Shown here: in pieces, positions 8,040-17,216 of the stretch
Numbering within the stretch: position 1 is the stretch's first letter
Layout of the letters: every line of letters begins with the position of its first letter
NCBI GenBank assembly: GCA_019635755.1
Contig: JAHBYW010000004.1
Coordinates: forward strand, 310,001 to 374,000
Direction: 5' to 3'
Source of the DNA: Rhizobiaceae bacterium
GTDB taxonomy: Bacteria > Pseudomonadota > Alphaproteobacteria > Rhizobiales > Rhizobiaceae
DNA: 64,000 bases
Position numbers and translations under genes: made by a program
Notes under the pieces: generated by a model
The model's input: only the letters and a program-made list of their open reading frames with translations
The model's database searches: none
What the model was told of the DNA's origin: nothing

Positions 8040-9293
8040 ATGGCAGGTCCGACCGGCGCGGGATTGGCGGAGGTCATGCGTCTTCATGCCGGCAACCTGG
8101 CCGAAGCGGCCCGGGGCTTGCCGGCCAAGGCGCGTCTGGCGTTGCGCGCTGCGGTGAACCTCCCGGCCGGATCGCTCAAGGTGCGGCTGCCGGACGGCCG
8201 AACGTTCCTCGTGGAGGGCCGCACGCCCGGCCCGGATGCGGAAGTCATCCTCCACAATTGGAAGCTGCCAGCGCGGGCGCTGACGGGCGGATCGATCGGC
8301 GTGGCCGAATCCTACATGGATGGCGATTGGGAAAGTCCCGACGTCACCACCTTCCTCGAACTCTTCGTGGTCAACACCGAGACCGGCGAGGAGGTCGCAG
8401 GCGGCTCGAACTGGCTCCTCAACGCGGTCCAGCGCGTGCGCCATTGGCTGAACGAGAACACCCGGGCCGGCTCGAAGCGCAACATCACGGCCCACTACGA
8501 CTTGGGCAACGCGTTCTACGGGAAATGGCTCGACCCGAGCATGACCTACTCTTCGGCGCTCTACACCACGGGCGCCAACGATCTCGAGGGCGCGCAGGCG
8601 GCGAAATACCGGGCGCTGGCCCGCGACGCCGGCATCGGCCCGGGCGACCACGTGCTGGAAATCGGCTGCGGATGGGGCGGCTTCGCGGAATTCGCGGCGC
8701 GCGAGATCGGCTGCCGCGTGACGGGCCTCACCATCAGCCGGGAACAGCACGACTTCGCGCGCGAACGGATGCGCAAGGCGGGACTTTCGGACAAGGTCGA
8801 GATCAAGCTGCAGGACTATCGCGACGAGCAGGCGCGCTACGACCGAATCGTCTCCATCGAGATGTTCGAGGCGGTCGGGGAGAAGTACTGGCCGGTCTTC
8901 TTCTCCAAGGTGAAGGAGTGCCTCCGCGCCGGGGGCACGGCGGGGATGCAGATAATCACCATCAACGAGAAGGCCTACCCGCTCTATCGCAAGCGCCCCG
9001 ACTTCATTCAGCGCTACATTTTCCCGGGCGGCATGCTGCCCACGCCCGCGCTGTTGCGGTCGCTCGGCGCCGACCACGGCCTCTCATACCTGCGCGAGCG
9101 GGTGTTCCCGCAGGATTATGCCCGGACCCTGGCGGAGTGGCGCGCCCGCTTCTGGTCGTCCTGGGAGCGCATCGTGCCACTCGGCTTCGACGATCGCTTC
9201 AAGAGGCTCTGGGAGTTCTACCTGCACTATTGCGAGGCCGGCTTCCGCGCCGAGTACATCGACGTCCGCCAGGTTGTCTACCGCGCGGGATAG
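8040..9293 (+). CDS. cfa: Cyclopropane-fatty-acyl-phospholipid synthase family methyltransferase
   Basis: 417 residues. ATG at 8040 is chosen because GGAGGGAGA lies 4 nt upstream; a GTG at 8025 would overlap that ribosome site. The enzyme transfers a methyl group from SAM to a cis double bond of a phospholipid acyl chain. SAM-binding motif VLEIGCGWGGFAEFAA is near residue 205. The characteristic stretches NITAHYDLGNAFY and MTYSSALY precede it, and RYIFPGGMLPT and the C-terminal FRAEYIDVRQVVYR follow. As third gene of the flavoenzyme-DUF1365-CFA set, it may make a methylated or further oxidised fatty acid rather than simple cyclopropane. That is inference. Confidence 0.92.
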   Translation: MAGPTGAGLAEVMRLHAGNLAEAARGLPAKARLALRAAVNLPAGSLKVRLPDGRTFLVEGRTPGPDAEVILHNWKLPARALTGGSIGVAESYMDGDWESPDVTTFLELFVVNTETGEEVAGGSNWLLNAVQRVRHWLNENTRAGSKRNITAHYDLGNAFYGKWLDPSMTYSSALYTTGANDLEGAQAAKYRALARDAGIGPGDHVLEIGCGWGGFAEFAAREIGCRVTGLTISREQHDFARERMRKAGLSDKVEIKLQDYRDEQARYDRIVSIEMFEAVGEKYWPVFFSKVKECLRAGGTAGMQIITINEKAYPLYRKRPDFIQRYIFPGGMLPTPALLRSLGADHGLSYLRERVFPQDYARTLAEWRARFWSSWERIVPLGFDDRFKRLWEFYLHYCEAGFRAEYIDVRQVVYRAG

Positions 9294-9399
9294 TCTGTGG
9301 CGCCATGGTTTGGCCACGAATGAGCCATGATTTTTGAACGATCGCGGCGTAAAGCCGCCGCTTGAACGGCTGCGGCTAGCGCGCCGTCGGATTGCTCCC

Positions 9400-9768
9400 A
9401 TGTCGGTTTCGTTCCGCAACGGCCTCACCCTCGCTGCGCTCGGCGCGGCGCTTGCCCTTTTCGGGTGCCAGCGCACGCCGGACGGCTCGCTGGAGGTTGC
9501 CAGCGCCACGCAGGTCTCCGAATTTCTGCATCTGACGCCGGCTTCCGTTCCTGCGGAGCCGGACGATCGGGTGGCCATGGCCGGCTTTCCGCCAGCACCC
9601 GTCGGCGAGGAATGGCAGCTCAGTCGCAGGGCCGACGAATTGGACGCCTGGAAGCCCGTCGCGGCAGCCCCGGCGTCGCTGGGTGTGCCCGTTGCGGCAG
9701 CGGCGAATGGTTTGTCGTGCCGGAACGAGACGGGCGGTTCGGAACGCGTCAGGGTCGTCTGCGACTGA
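9400..9768 (+). CDS. Small predicted lipoprotein, unrecognised
   Basis: 122 residues from ATG at 9400. A short n-region (SVSFRNG) and a hydrophobic h-region end in the lipobox LFGC near residue 25, so signal peptidase II processing and lipidation are expected. The mature part is low complexity (Ala/Pro/Val rich) with a conserved-looking EEWQLSRRADELDAWKP segment and two further cysteines near the C-terminus. No domain was recognised. It converges with cpdB, and a shared terminator hairpin lies between them. Confidence 0.6.
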   Translation: MSVSFRNGLTLAALGAALALFGCQRTPDGSLEVASATQVSEFLHLTPASVPAEPDDRVAMAGFPPAPVGEEWQLSRRADELDAWKPVAAAPASLGVPVAAAANGLSCRNETGGSERVRVVCD

Positions 9769-9774
9769 GGACAA

Positions 9775-9807
9775 ACGTCGGCGAAGCCGCGCGGGCGTCG
9801 CCGACGT
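9775..9807. terminator. Bidirectional terminator hairpin
   Basis: A perfect 10-bp inverted repeat, ACGTCGGCGA / TCGCCGACGT with a 13-nt loop, sits in the 48 bp between the convergent lipoprotein and cpdB genes. T-tracts on either side are weak, so termination strength is uncertain, but position and symmetry fit a shared terminator. Confidence 0.6.
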
Positions 9808-9816
9808 CTTGCATGC

Positions 9817-11808
9817 TCAAAGCGTGATGCGGTACTTCGCGAAGCCTTCGGCGCCCTCGCCCGCCGGCTCGATCTTGACCGCCTTCACATCGGCGATGAA
9901 GTCCTTTGCCTTGGGGCCAGTCTCGAAGAGGACGGTGGTTCCGTCCATCGGCGCAAAGGTCCAGTTGGCGTCGGCGGACGGATTGATGGTGCCCTGCTCG
10001 ATGATGTAGCGCACGATGACGTCGCGGTTCGTGTCCGGCGCCTGGAACACGACCTTGGAGCTGTTGATTTCCGGGAAGTTGCCGCCGCCGCCGGCGCGGT
10101 AGTTGTTCGAAGCGACCACGAACTTCGCGGCGGGATCGATCGGCTTGCCGTCGAACTGCAAATCCACGATGCGGTTCGACGAGGCGTTCAGCACTGCGCC
10201 CTTCGGATCGTATTTCGGCGGCTGCGACAGGTCGATCTTGTAGGTGACGCCGTCGATCACGTCGAAATTGTAGGACGGGAACTCCGAGTTGATGAGCGTC
10301 TGATCAGCCTTGCCGGGCTCGATGGCGTTGAAGATGCCGGCTGACATCTCCAGCCATTCCTTCACCTGCGCGCCCGTGATGACGACCGCCTGCACCGTGT
10401 TCGGATAGAGGTAGAGGTCGGCCACGTTCTTGATCGCAACGTCGCCGGCGGGAACGTCGGTGTAGTATTCCGGTCCACCACGCCCGCCCGACTTGAACGG
10501 CGCCGCCGCCGACAGCACCGGCAGGTCCTTGTACTCGGACTCCTTCAGCATGTCCGTGATGTACCAGGTCTGCGCCTGGCTCACGATCTGCACGGATGGA
10601 TCGTCGGCGACGAGCGCGAAATAGGAGTGCAGCGGCGCCGAGGTCTTGCCGACAGGTGTGCGCACATAGGCCAGCGTCGCCTCATGCTCTTCCTTCGCTG
10701 CGGCTTCCACCTCCGGCTTGCTCTCCACCGTCGGCACGGTCTTGCCGTCGATGCGCTGCGAGATCGGCCGCGCCTCCGACGTCGAGCCGACGATCGTCCA
10801 GGCGTTTCCGTCGCGCTGCAGCATCAGGTCGATGAGGCCGAGATGCGAGCCCCAGAAGCCGCCCATGACGCCGGGCTTGCCGGACACAAGGCCCTTCGCG
10901 CCGTCGAAGCCCGGCAGATCCTTGCCGTCCTTGTCGAGGAACTTCGACCCTGGGAAGTCGAGATGACTGTGGCCGGTGACGATGGCGTCGATGCCGTCGA
11001 CCGCTGCCAGCGCCAGCGATGCGTTCTCAGCCATCTCGACATAGCCGGGCTCGCCCATGCCGGAGTGCGACAGCGCGATGATGAGTTCCGCGCCATCCTC
11101 CTTCATCCGGGGCACCCACGCCTCCGCGGTCTTCACGATGTCGCGGGTCATCGCCTTGCCGGACAGATGGCGCGTGTCCCAGGTCATGATCTGCGGCGGC
11201 ACGAAGCCGATCAGCCCGATGCGGATCGGGTGTTCTGCCTCGGCACCGTCCTTGATCGTCTTGTCGAGGATCACATAGGGCTTGAGGAAAAGCTCGTCCT
11301 TGGTCGGGTCTGACGCCAGCGCGCCCTTGGTCAGGTTCGCGCAGACGAAGGGGAAATTGGCGCCGGCCAGCACCTTGAACATGAAATCCAGGCCGTAGTT
11401 GAACTCGTGGTTTCCGAGCGTCGACGCGTCGTAGCCAAGCGTGTTCATCGCCTTGATGATCGGGTGGACGTCGCCGTCCTTCATGCCGCGCTCATAGGCG
11501 ATGTAGTCGCCCATCGGGTTGCCCTGCAGGAAGTCGCCATTGTCCAGCAGCATCGAGTTGGTCGCCTCGGCGCGGATCTGGTCGATGATCGTCGCGGTGC
11601 GCGCGAGGCCCATCGTGTCGTTCGGCTTGTCGCCGTAATAGTCGTATGGGAACACGTGCACGTGCAGGTCGGTCGTCTCCATGATCCTCAGATGCGCCTG
11701 GTTCGCCTGCGCGCGCACCGAGAACGGGTGCATCATGATCAGCGCGCCGGCGGCGGCGCTGCCTGCGAGAAAATGGCGGCGGGACAGGGTGTGGACGAGC
11801 TTCGACAT
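9817..11808 (-). CDS. cpdB: Tat-exported 2',3'-cyclic-nucleotide 2'-phosphodiesterase/3'-nucleotidase
   Basis: 663 residues from ATG at 11808, with AGGAGAG upstream. The N-terminus [17 protein letters not shown] is a twin-arginine signal, so the folded metalloenzyme is exported to the periplasm. The metallophosphatase motifs are all present: [26 protein letters not shown] and GHSHLDFPG. The 5'-nucleotidase C-terminal domain follows, with [11 protein letters not shown] forming part of the base-binding region. The enzyme degrades 2',3'-cyclic nucleotides and 3'-nucleotides, releasing phosphate and nucleosides for uptake. It lies 128 bp downstream of, and on the same strand as, the TIR-caspase-like gene. 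Co-transcription is possible but not shown. Confidence 0.92.
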   Translation of the reverse strand: MSKLVHTLSRRHFLAGSAAAGALIMMHPFSVRAQANQAHLRIMETTDLHVHVFPYDYYGDKPNDTMGLARTATIIDQIRAEATNSMLLDNGDFLQGNPMGDYIAYERGMKDGDVHPIIKAMNTLGYDASTLGNHEFNYGLDFMFKVLAGANFPFVCANLTKGALASDPTKDELFLKPYVILDKTIKDGAEAEHPIRIGLIGFVPPQIMTWDTRHLSGKAMTRDIVKTAEAWVPRMKEDGAELIIALSHSGMGEPGYVEMAENASLALAAVDGIDAIVTGHSHLDFPGSKFLDKDGKDLPGFDGAKGLVSGKPGVMGGFWGSHLGLIDLMLQRDGNAWTIVGSTSEARPISQRIDGKTVPTVESKPEVEAAAKEEHEATLAYVRTPVGKTSAPLHSYFALVADDPSVQIVSQAQTWYITDMLKESEYKDLPVLSAAAPFKSGGRGGPEYYTDVPAGDVAIKNVADLYLYPNTVQAVVITGAQVKEWLEMSAGIFNAIEPGKADQTLINSEFPSYNFDVIDGVTYKIDLSQPPKYDPKGAVLNASSNRIVDLQFDGKPIDPAAKFVVASNNYRAGGGGNFPEINSSKVVFQAPDTNRDVIVRYIIEQGTINPSADANWTFAPMDGTTVLFETGPKAKDFIADVKAVKIEPAGEGAEGFAKYRITL

Positions 11809-11936
11809 CGCGGACTCTCCTCTGGGATTCCTGGGCGGATCAGCGCCGGAACCCGAAGGGTTGCGCCGAACCGGCCGTGAGTCCAGCAGTAACGTGTAAC
11901 ACCGCGATGAAACCTGGCCGGGAAGGACTTCTCGGC

Positions 11937-13298
11937 TCAGCCGGTGATCAACTCGACGTTGAACGGGTTGTCGCGGCAGGCATCGAGCAACAGTATCTTC
12001 ATGACACCGATCTCGGCATCGAGCGCCGGCTTGTTGAAGTGGAACGGTTTGCGGCAGCGCAGATCGAGATAGGGCGTCTGCGTCCACTTTGCCGGCGCGC
12101 GTACCTCCGGCCGGAGCGGCGACACGCCGCGCGTGATCCTGCGCTCTTCAAAAAGCGCCTTCGCATTCGACTCCATGGTCCGGGAAACGTGCATGGAGAC
12201 GGCAGAGAGGTCGCCGTCAGTATTTTCGAAGGCATCTAGCAGTGCCACCGTGAACGGCGAGTGATGTCCGGGGACGCCGTCCGCTGCCTGCTCACCCTCG
12301 GACGCCGAATACAGAACAGCGTAGCCATCGTCGGCGAAGGATTTGGTGGTCTGCGCGTGTATCTGGTTGACGAGGTCGGTGAGGTTCAGGGCCCCGCGCA
12401 GTTCGCGCCTCCCGGCATCGTAGGTGGCATCGACCGGCAGCAGCATGTCGACGCCGTTCAGATGAACGGCATTTCCCGCGTAGTGGAACACGCCCACGCC
12501 GCCATAGACGGAGAGGATGTTCTCAAACGCCTTGAAGGCGTCGACCATGCCCTGCTTGTCCACGTCGGTCTTCAGCACGACCCGAAAACCCTTGGCCTCG
12601 AGCTCCCCGGCGATGGCTGCCGCGTCGCCCGGCGGATTGTTCAGGCTGTGCATCTCGCGATAGTTCGCATTGCCGATGACCAGCGCTGTGCGGCGCAGAT
12701 TGCCCATATCGACGGCCCGCTCCGCCTCGACGTCCACGACAGACCCCGGCTTCGCGCCGGTTGGCTCCGGCTCCTGACGGGGCCAGAACGCATAGCCGCC
12801 GGCCGCTCCCACGGCCGCCACGGCACCCGCCGCACCGAGCGCGACGACCGCCCGCCGGTTGGGCCTCGCGCGCCGTTTCTGCTGATGCCAGTTCCGTTCG
12901 ACGCTTCGCTCCTGTTCGGAGCCTCGTCCCACGGCGCCCTTTAGCGAACGGACGATCTTCTCGACGTCCTGCTCGATATCCTCGACGGAGACAGTGTGAA
13001 GCCCGCGAAACCCGAGAGGCGGTTCCGCCCCGTCGATGGCTACGGGAACGAGCTTGTTCAGCCTCTTGGCTTCTCCAGCCTCGTCGATGACGAAATGCGA
13101 CCTGACCGACCGCTCCGACCAGAGCACGATCACCCGCTCCGACTCGTCGATGGCGCCCTTGATGCGGTGACGGAAATCGTCGCCGCCGACGAGGTCGAAA
13201 TCCCACCAGACGTCGATGCCGCGTTCGCGCAGCGCATCGCAAAGCTCGCGCGCGAAAGCGCGATCCTCGCGTGCATAGCTGATGAACACGTCCGACAT
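11937..13298 (-). CDS. TIR domain-transmembrane-caspase-like fusion with rearranged caspase core
   Basis: 453 residues. Residues 1-118 are a bacterial TIR_2 domain ([17 protein letters not shown] at the start, [15 protein letters not shown], then [19 protein letters not shown]). A basic stretch (KRRARPNRR) precedes one membrane segment at 149-172, predicting a cytosolic TIR and a periplasmic C-terminus. Residues 203-453 resemble the caspase p20 fold ([53 protein letters not shown]). Two oddities are visible. The His motif AGHG reads AGNA (274-277), and the Cys-loop segment [13 protein letters not shown] is absent from its normal place after residue 319 and found instead at 434-446, next to the stop. 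The protein may be an immune-type effector, a pseudoprotease or a decayed gene. Confidence 0.75.
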   Translation of the reverse strand: MSDVFISYAREDRAFARELCDALRERGIDVWWDFDLVGGDDFRHRIKGAIDESERVIVLWSERSVRSHFVIDEAGEAKRLNKLVPVAIDGAEPPLGFRGLHTVSVEDIEQDVEKIVRSLKGAVGRGSEQERSVERNWHQQKRRARPNRRAVVALGAAGAVAAVGAAGGYAFWPRQEPEPTGAKPGSVVDVEAERAVDMGNLRRTALVIGNANYREMHSLNNPPGDAAAIAGELEAKGFRVVLKTDVDKQGMVDAFKAFENILSVYGGVGVFHYAGNAVHLNGVDMLLPVDATYDAGRRELRGALNLTDLVNQIHAQTTKSFADDGYAVLYSASEGEQAADGVPGHHSPFTVALLDAFENTDGDLSAVSMHVSRTMESNAKALFEERRITRGVSPLRPEVRAPAKWTQTPYLDLRCRKPFHFNKPALDAEIGVMKILLLDACRDNPFNVELITG

Positions 13299-13423
13299 TC
13301 CAGCCCCATAACCCGGCGCCGGCCTAAAGGCCGCGCGTCGGACGAACTATATGGGCAAAGAGGCCTATTTCAAGGAAACGGGCTGGCCGGCGGGCGATTC
13401 TCGCATTGATGTGAGATAGGGCG

Positions 13424-14589
13424 TCAGGGCCGCTTTGGCGTTTCACCCTGCGTGATCAGCCGTGCGCTCCGCTGGCCCGTGGCGTAGATCCACAGCCAGG
13501 AGAGCATGACCGCGAGGCGGTAGCGGAGCCCGATCAGGTAGTAGATGTGAGCAAGGCCCCACAGCCACCAGGCCGGCCATCCGGTCATCCTGATCCAGCC
13601 GAAATCGATTGCCGCGGCACGCTTGCCGATGGTCGCGAGATCGCCATCGTGCTTGTAGACGAACGGGCGCGGCGCGATCTCTCTCGCCAGCCGGGCACGG
13701 ATCGTCTTCGCGACATGCCGGCCCTGCTGCTTGGCCGCGGGTGCGATGCCGGGCACGATGCGGCCGTCGGTCCACGGCAGGTTGGCCGCATCACCGATGA
13801 TGAAGACGTCGGGCTGCGCAGGTACGGTCAGGTCCGGCGCCACCTTTGCCCGGCCGGCGCGGTCGGCCTCGACGCCCAGCCACTGAGCCGCGGGCGACGC
13901 GGCGACGCCCGCCGCCCAGATGATCGTCCTCGCCGGCAGCAGCGTCCCCCCGAACACGATCCCGTCGGCGCTGCACTCGGTCACCGGATGCCCGAGTGCG
14001 ATGGTGACGCCGAGTTTCTCCAGCGCCCGCTTGGCGTAGGCCGAGAGTTCGGGCTTGAAGCTGCCCAAAATACGATCTCCAGACTCCACCAGCACGACCT
14101 TGGCCTCGCGCGTGTCGATATTGCGGAATTCGCCGCGCAGCGTGTCATGCGCCAGCTCGGCGATCGTGCCGGCGAGTTCGACGCCGGTCGGCCCGCCGCC
14201 GATGATGGCGAGCGTCATCAACGCTGCCCTCTCGGCCGCGTCCGGCTCGCGCTCGGCGCGCTCGAAGGCGAGCAGGATGCGACGGCGAATCGCGGTTGCG
14301 TCCTCCAGCGTCTTCAGTCCGGGCGCGAACGGCTCCCACTCGTCATGGCCGAAATAAGCATGCCGCGCGCCCGTCGCGATGACCAGCGTGTCATACGGCA
14401 CCGGCGCACCACTCTGTATCAGGACGCGCTTGCCGGCCGCGTCGACGCCCGTGACCTCGCCGAGCAGCGCTGGAACAGGTGATGATTGCGCCGGTCGATC
14501 AGCGTGATGCGTACGCCGGCGCCCTTCAGGTCCTTGACGAGTTCGAGCCCGCCAAATCCTCCGCCGACGACAACGACATGATGCGTCAC
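13424..14589 (-). pseudogene. ndh: NADH dehydrogenase (NDH-2 type), frameshifted by an internal deletion
   Basis: Type II NADH:quinone oxidoreductase, normally about 430 residues. The GTG at 14589 opens THHVVVVGGGFGGLELVKDL, an FAD Rossmann motif, and runs to NHHLFQ at 14470. Immediately after, the frame changes. The continuation LLGEVTGVDAAGKRVL is found in a different frame from 14467 and leads into MPYDTLVIATGARHAYFG and the intact C-terminal part, which has the NADH-binding IIGGGPTGVELAG and the terminal membrane-anchoring helices. Compared with the family, about 30-35 codons (the PLLYQVAT region) are missing at the junction, and the deletion is not a multiple of three. The remaining 325-residue frame lacks the FAD-binding N-terminus. 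Confidence 0.85.
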
Positions 14590-14731
14590 GCTTGTCCGCC
14601 TTTCCGTCTGTAATGCCCCTTCAATGTAAGAGTTTTGTGCAGCGCAACAAGCTGTCGCAGGTCGACTTTGGGCCGCCTTCGCGTCGCTCTTCGGCAAGTC
14701 GCCGCGCGTCCCTGCTCCTAGTCTCTCGATC

Positions 14732-15385
14732 ATGCCCAACGACAGCCCTTCGTCGCCTCCCTGCTTCATGCATGAGCTTGACGCCGCAGGGCGGCCGGCC
14801 GCGACCGACCGCCCGCCGATGGATCCGGACGTCAGGCGGTGGCGCAAGGCCGAACGCGAGCGGCTCATCGCGGCAAGGCTGGAGATTCCGGCCTCCGTCC
14901 GCGGCGACTACGCCGCACTGATTGCGGCAGCGGTCGACAAGGCCATCGGCGATATCGAGGCCAAGACGGTCAGCCTCTACTGGCCATTCCGCGGCGAGCC
15001 GGACCTCAGGCCCTGGCTTGCCTCGGTCAACGCGCGAGGAGGCCGGACCGCTTTGCCCCTCGTGGTGGCAAAGGGCGAACCGCTCGTCTTCCGCGCCTAC
15101 GCCCCGGGTGATCGTCTGGAAAAGGGGGTGTGGAACATACCGATCCCCGCCGATGGCGCCGAGGTCGTGCCGGACGTCGTCATCGCACCCGTTGTCGGCA
15201 TAGACCGCCGCAACTATCGGTTGGGCTACGGCGGTGGCTTCTTCGATCGGACGCTCGCCGCCCTGCCCCGCAAGCCGCTGGTCATCGGGATCGGCTATGA
15301 GATGCAGCGCATCCCGACGATCTACCCACAGTGGAACGACATCTCGATGGACGCCGTCGTCACGGAAGCAGGGCGCATTTCTTGA
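14732..15385 (+). CDS. 5-formyltetrahydrofolate cyclo-ligase
   Basis: 217 residues. Converts 5-formyl-THF to 5,10-methenyl-THF using ATP, returning a storage folate to the one-carbon pool. Motifs include the N-terminal DVRRWRKAERERLIAARLEI, the central SLYWPFRGEPDLRP, and the family signature YRLGYGGGFFDRTLA near residue 170. The true start is uncertain: ATG at 14732 has no clear ribosome site, and in-frame ATGs at 14768 and about 14819 would remove the poorly conserved leader. The stop abuts the stop of the convergent Lrp gene with no gap. In many proteobacteria 6S RNA precedes this gene, but I could not recognise one here. Confidence 0.88.
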   Translation: MPNDSPSSPPCFMHELDAAGRPAATDRPPMDPDVRRWRKAERERLIAARLEIPASVRGDYAALIAAAVDKAIGDIEAKTVSLYWPFRGEPDLRPWLASVNARGGRTALPLVVAKGEPLVFRAYAPGDRLEKGVWNIPIPADGAEVVPDVVIAPVVGIDRRNYRLGYGGGFFDRTLAALPRKPLVIGIGYEMQRIPTIYPQWNDISMDAVVTEAGRIS

Positions 15386-15859
15386 TCACGCCATCTCCGG
15401 CTTCAGCCCCAGCGCGGTCCGGTCGATGATCTCCCGCAGGGCGAAGCTGGAATTGATCTTCGTCACGTGTGGCATCGCCGAGAGCCATTCCTTGTGGATG
15501 CGCTCGTAGTCGGCAAGGTCCTTCGCCGCGATGCGAAGGATGTAGTCATATTCGCCGGACATCAGGTGGCACGAGAGGATGTTGGGGCAGCGCTTCACCG
15601 CAGCCTCGAAGTCCGACAGCGTCTTCTCGAACTGTCCGGACAGCGAAATGTGCACGATCGCCGTCATCTGGTGTCCGAGCGCGGCATTCGACAGCCGCGC
15701 GTGATAGCCGCGGATGGTGCCGTTCTTTTCCAGATTGTCGAGCCGCCGCGAACACGCCGACTGCGACAGGCCGACCTTCTCGGCGAGCGCCGCATTGGAA
15801 ATCCTGCCATCCTTCTGCAACGTATCAAGAATGGCGATATCGATCCTGTCCAACGCCAT
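15386..15859 (-). CDS. Lrp/AsnC family transcriptional regulator
   Basis: 157 residues from ATG at 15859 (AAGGA 10 nt upstream; the frame remains open 13 codons further). The N-terminal winged helix-turn-helix shows the family signature LDRIDIAILDTLQKDGRISN and SQSACSRRLDNLEKNG. A RAM ligand-binding domain follows (MSGEYDYILRIAAKDLADYE), with the usual TKINSSFALREI near the end. It is divergent from alanine dehydrogenase across 163 bp. This is the standard arrangement for an AldR-type, alanine-responsive activator of ald. The alanine link is inferred from position. Confidence 0.9.
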   Translation of the reverse strand: MALDRIDIAILDTLQKDGRISNAALAEKVGLSQSACSRRLDNLEKNGTIRGYHARLSNAALGHQMTAIVHISLSGQFEKTLSDFEAAVKRCPNILSCHLMSGEYDYILRIAAKDLADYERIHKEWLSAMPHVTKINSSFALREIIDRTALGLKPEMA

Positions 15860-16022
15860 CTGTCGCGATTCCTTCGAATTTCTTAGCCTTCTGCGCAAAG
15901 AATATCCGCGCGGCTCCCCAACGGCAACCGCCTTCGCAAGCCTTTTCGAACGCGTCCGTGCTCTTATGTAAGGATACAGGGAACGAGGCTCGCAAAGAGC
16001 CCGCTGCGAGGAGTCATCTCAG

Positions 16023-17141
16023 ATGCGTATCGGCTGCCCGAAGGAAATCAAGAACCACGAATATCGCGTCGGGCTGACGCCCGGCTCCGTCCGCGAATAT
16101 GTCGCGCACGGCCATGAGGTCCTGGTCGAGACCGGCGCGGGCGCCGGCATCGGCGCCGACGACGGCGCCTACCAGGCCGCCGGCGCCAAGATCGCCCGGA
16201 CGGCCGAGGAGGTCTTCGCCCGCTCCGACATGATCGTGAAAGTCAAGGAACCGCAGCCGAACGAATGGGTGCAGCTGCGCGACGGCCAGATCCTCTACAC
16301 CTACCTGCATCTCGCGCCCGATCCGGAGCAGACGAAGGGTCTGGTCGCATCGGGCGTCACTGCGGTGGCCTACGAGACCGTGACCGACGAGCGCGGCGGC
16401 CTGCCGCTGCTGGCGCCGATGTCGGAAGTCGCCGGCCGCCTGTCCATCCAGGCGGGCGCCACCGCGCTGCAGAAGGCCAATGGCGGTCGCGGCGTGTTGC
16501 TGGGCGGCGTGCCGGGCGTGCTGCCGGGCAAGGTTGCGGTGATCGGCGGCGGCGTGGTCGGCCTGCATGCGGCGAAGATGGCCGCAGGGCTTGGCGCCGA
16601 CGTGACGATTATCGACCGTTCGATCCCGCGGCTCCGCCAGCTCGACGACATCTTCAACGGCCGCGTCCACACCCGCTATTCGACCGTCGAGGCACTGGAG
16701 GACGAGTGCTTCTCCGCTGACATCGTCGTCGGCGCCGTACTGATCCCGGGGGCTGCCGCGCCGAAGCTCGTGTCGCGCGAGATGCTGTCCGGCATGAAGA
16801 AGGGTGCCGTGCTTGTCGACGTCGCGATCGACCAGGGCGGCTGCTTCGAGACCAGTCACGCCACGACCCACGCCGAGCCGACCTACGTGGTCGACGGCAT
16901 CATCCACTATTGCGTCGCCAACATGCCGGGCGCCGTGCCGGTCACATCGGCGCACGCGCTGAACAATGCGACGCTGCACTATGGGCTGCAGCTGGCGGAC
17001 AAGGGGCTGAAGGCCATCCTCGACGACCCGCATCTGAGGAACGGCCTCAACGTCCACAAGGGCCGCATCACCAATCGCGCCGTTGCCGAGGCGCTCGGCT
17101 ACGAGATGGCGGAGCCGAAGGCTGCGCTCGCCGCGGCCTGA
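16023..17141 (+). CDS. ald: Alanine dehydrogenase
   Basis: 372 residues, the usual length. Catalyses reversible NAD-dependent oxidative deamination of L-alanine to pyruvate and ammonium. The N-terminal signature MRIGCPKEIKNHEYRVGLTP, the catalytic-region Lys and His (VKVKEPQ, YLHLAPD), the nucleotide-binding VAVIGGGVVGLHAAKMA near residue 175, and the SAHALNNATLHY segment are all intact. Start ATG at 16023 follows CGAGGAG. A strong terminator lies just downstream, so the gene is probably monocistronic and controlled by the divergent Lrp-type regulator. Confidence 0.96.
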   Translation: MRIGCPKEIKNHEYRVGLTPGSVREYVAHGHEVLVETGAGAGIGADDGAYQAAGAKIARTAEEVFARSDMIVKVKEPQPNEWVQLRDGQILYTYLHLAPDPEQTKGLVASGVTAVAYETVTDERGGLPLLAPMSEVAGRLSIQAGATALQKANGGRGVLLGGVPGVLPGKVAVIGGGVVGLHAAKMAAGLGADVTIIDRSIPRLRQLDDIFNGRVHTRYSTVEALEDECFSADIVVGAVLIPGAAAPKLVSREMLSGMKKGAVLVDVAIDQGGCFETSHATTHAEPTYVVDGIIHYCVANMPGAVPVTSAHALNNATLHYGLQLADKGLKAILDDPHLRNGLNVHKGRITNRAVAEALGYEMAEPKAALAAA

Positions 17142-17170
17142 TCGCCCCCCGGGACGCTCATTTGTCCAGG

Positions 17171-17195
17171 CCCGCCGGCATGCCGGCGGGTTTTT
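17171..17195 (+). terminator. Intrinsic terminator of ald
   Basis: A perfect 20-bp palindrome at 17171-17190 (CCCGCCGGCA and its complement) is followed by five T residues on the plus strand, 29 bp past the ald stop. It also lies just beyond the stop of the convergent autotransporter gene. Confidence 0.85.
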
Positions 17196-17216
17196 GCATG
17201 CCACCGCACCGCGCGC

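Noticed and set aside
7335-9077. A 580-residue minus-strand frame across DUF1365 and cfa
   Set aside because: It is the antisense of two genes with clear family motifs and shows no domain of its own.
13299-13423. Toxin-antitoxin or immunity gene next to the TIR-caspase-like gene
   Set aside because: The 125 bp between it and ndh contain no credible small gene or ribosome site.
14590-14731. Possible 6S RNA upstream of the 5-formyl-THF cyclo-ligase gene
   Set aside because: The position would fit, but no long double-stranded arm with central bulge could be recognised in these 142 bp.
15859-16022. Specific Lrp operator in the ald promoter region
   Set aside because: A TGCGCA centre near 15892-15897 was examined, but the flanks do not form a convincing palindrome.
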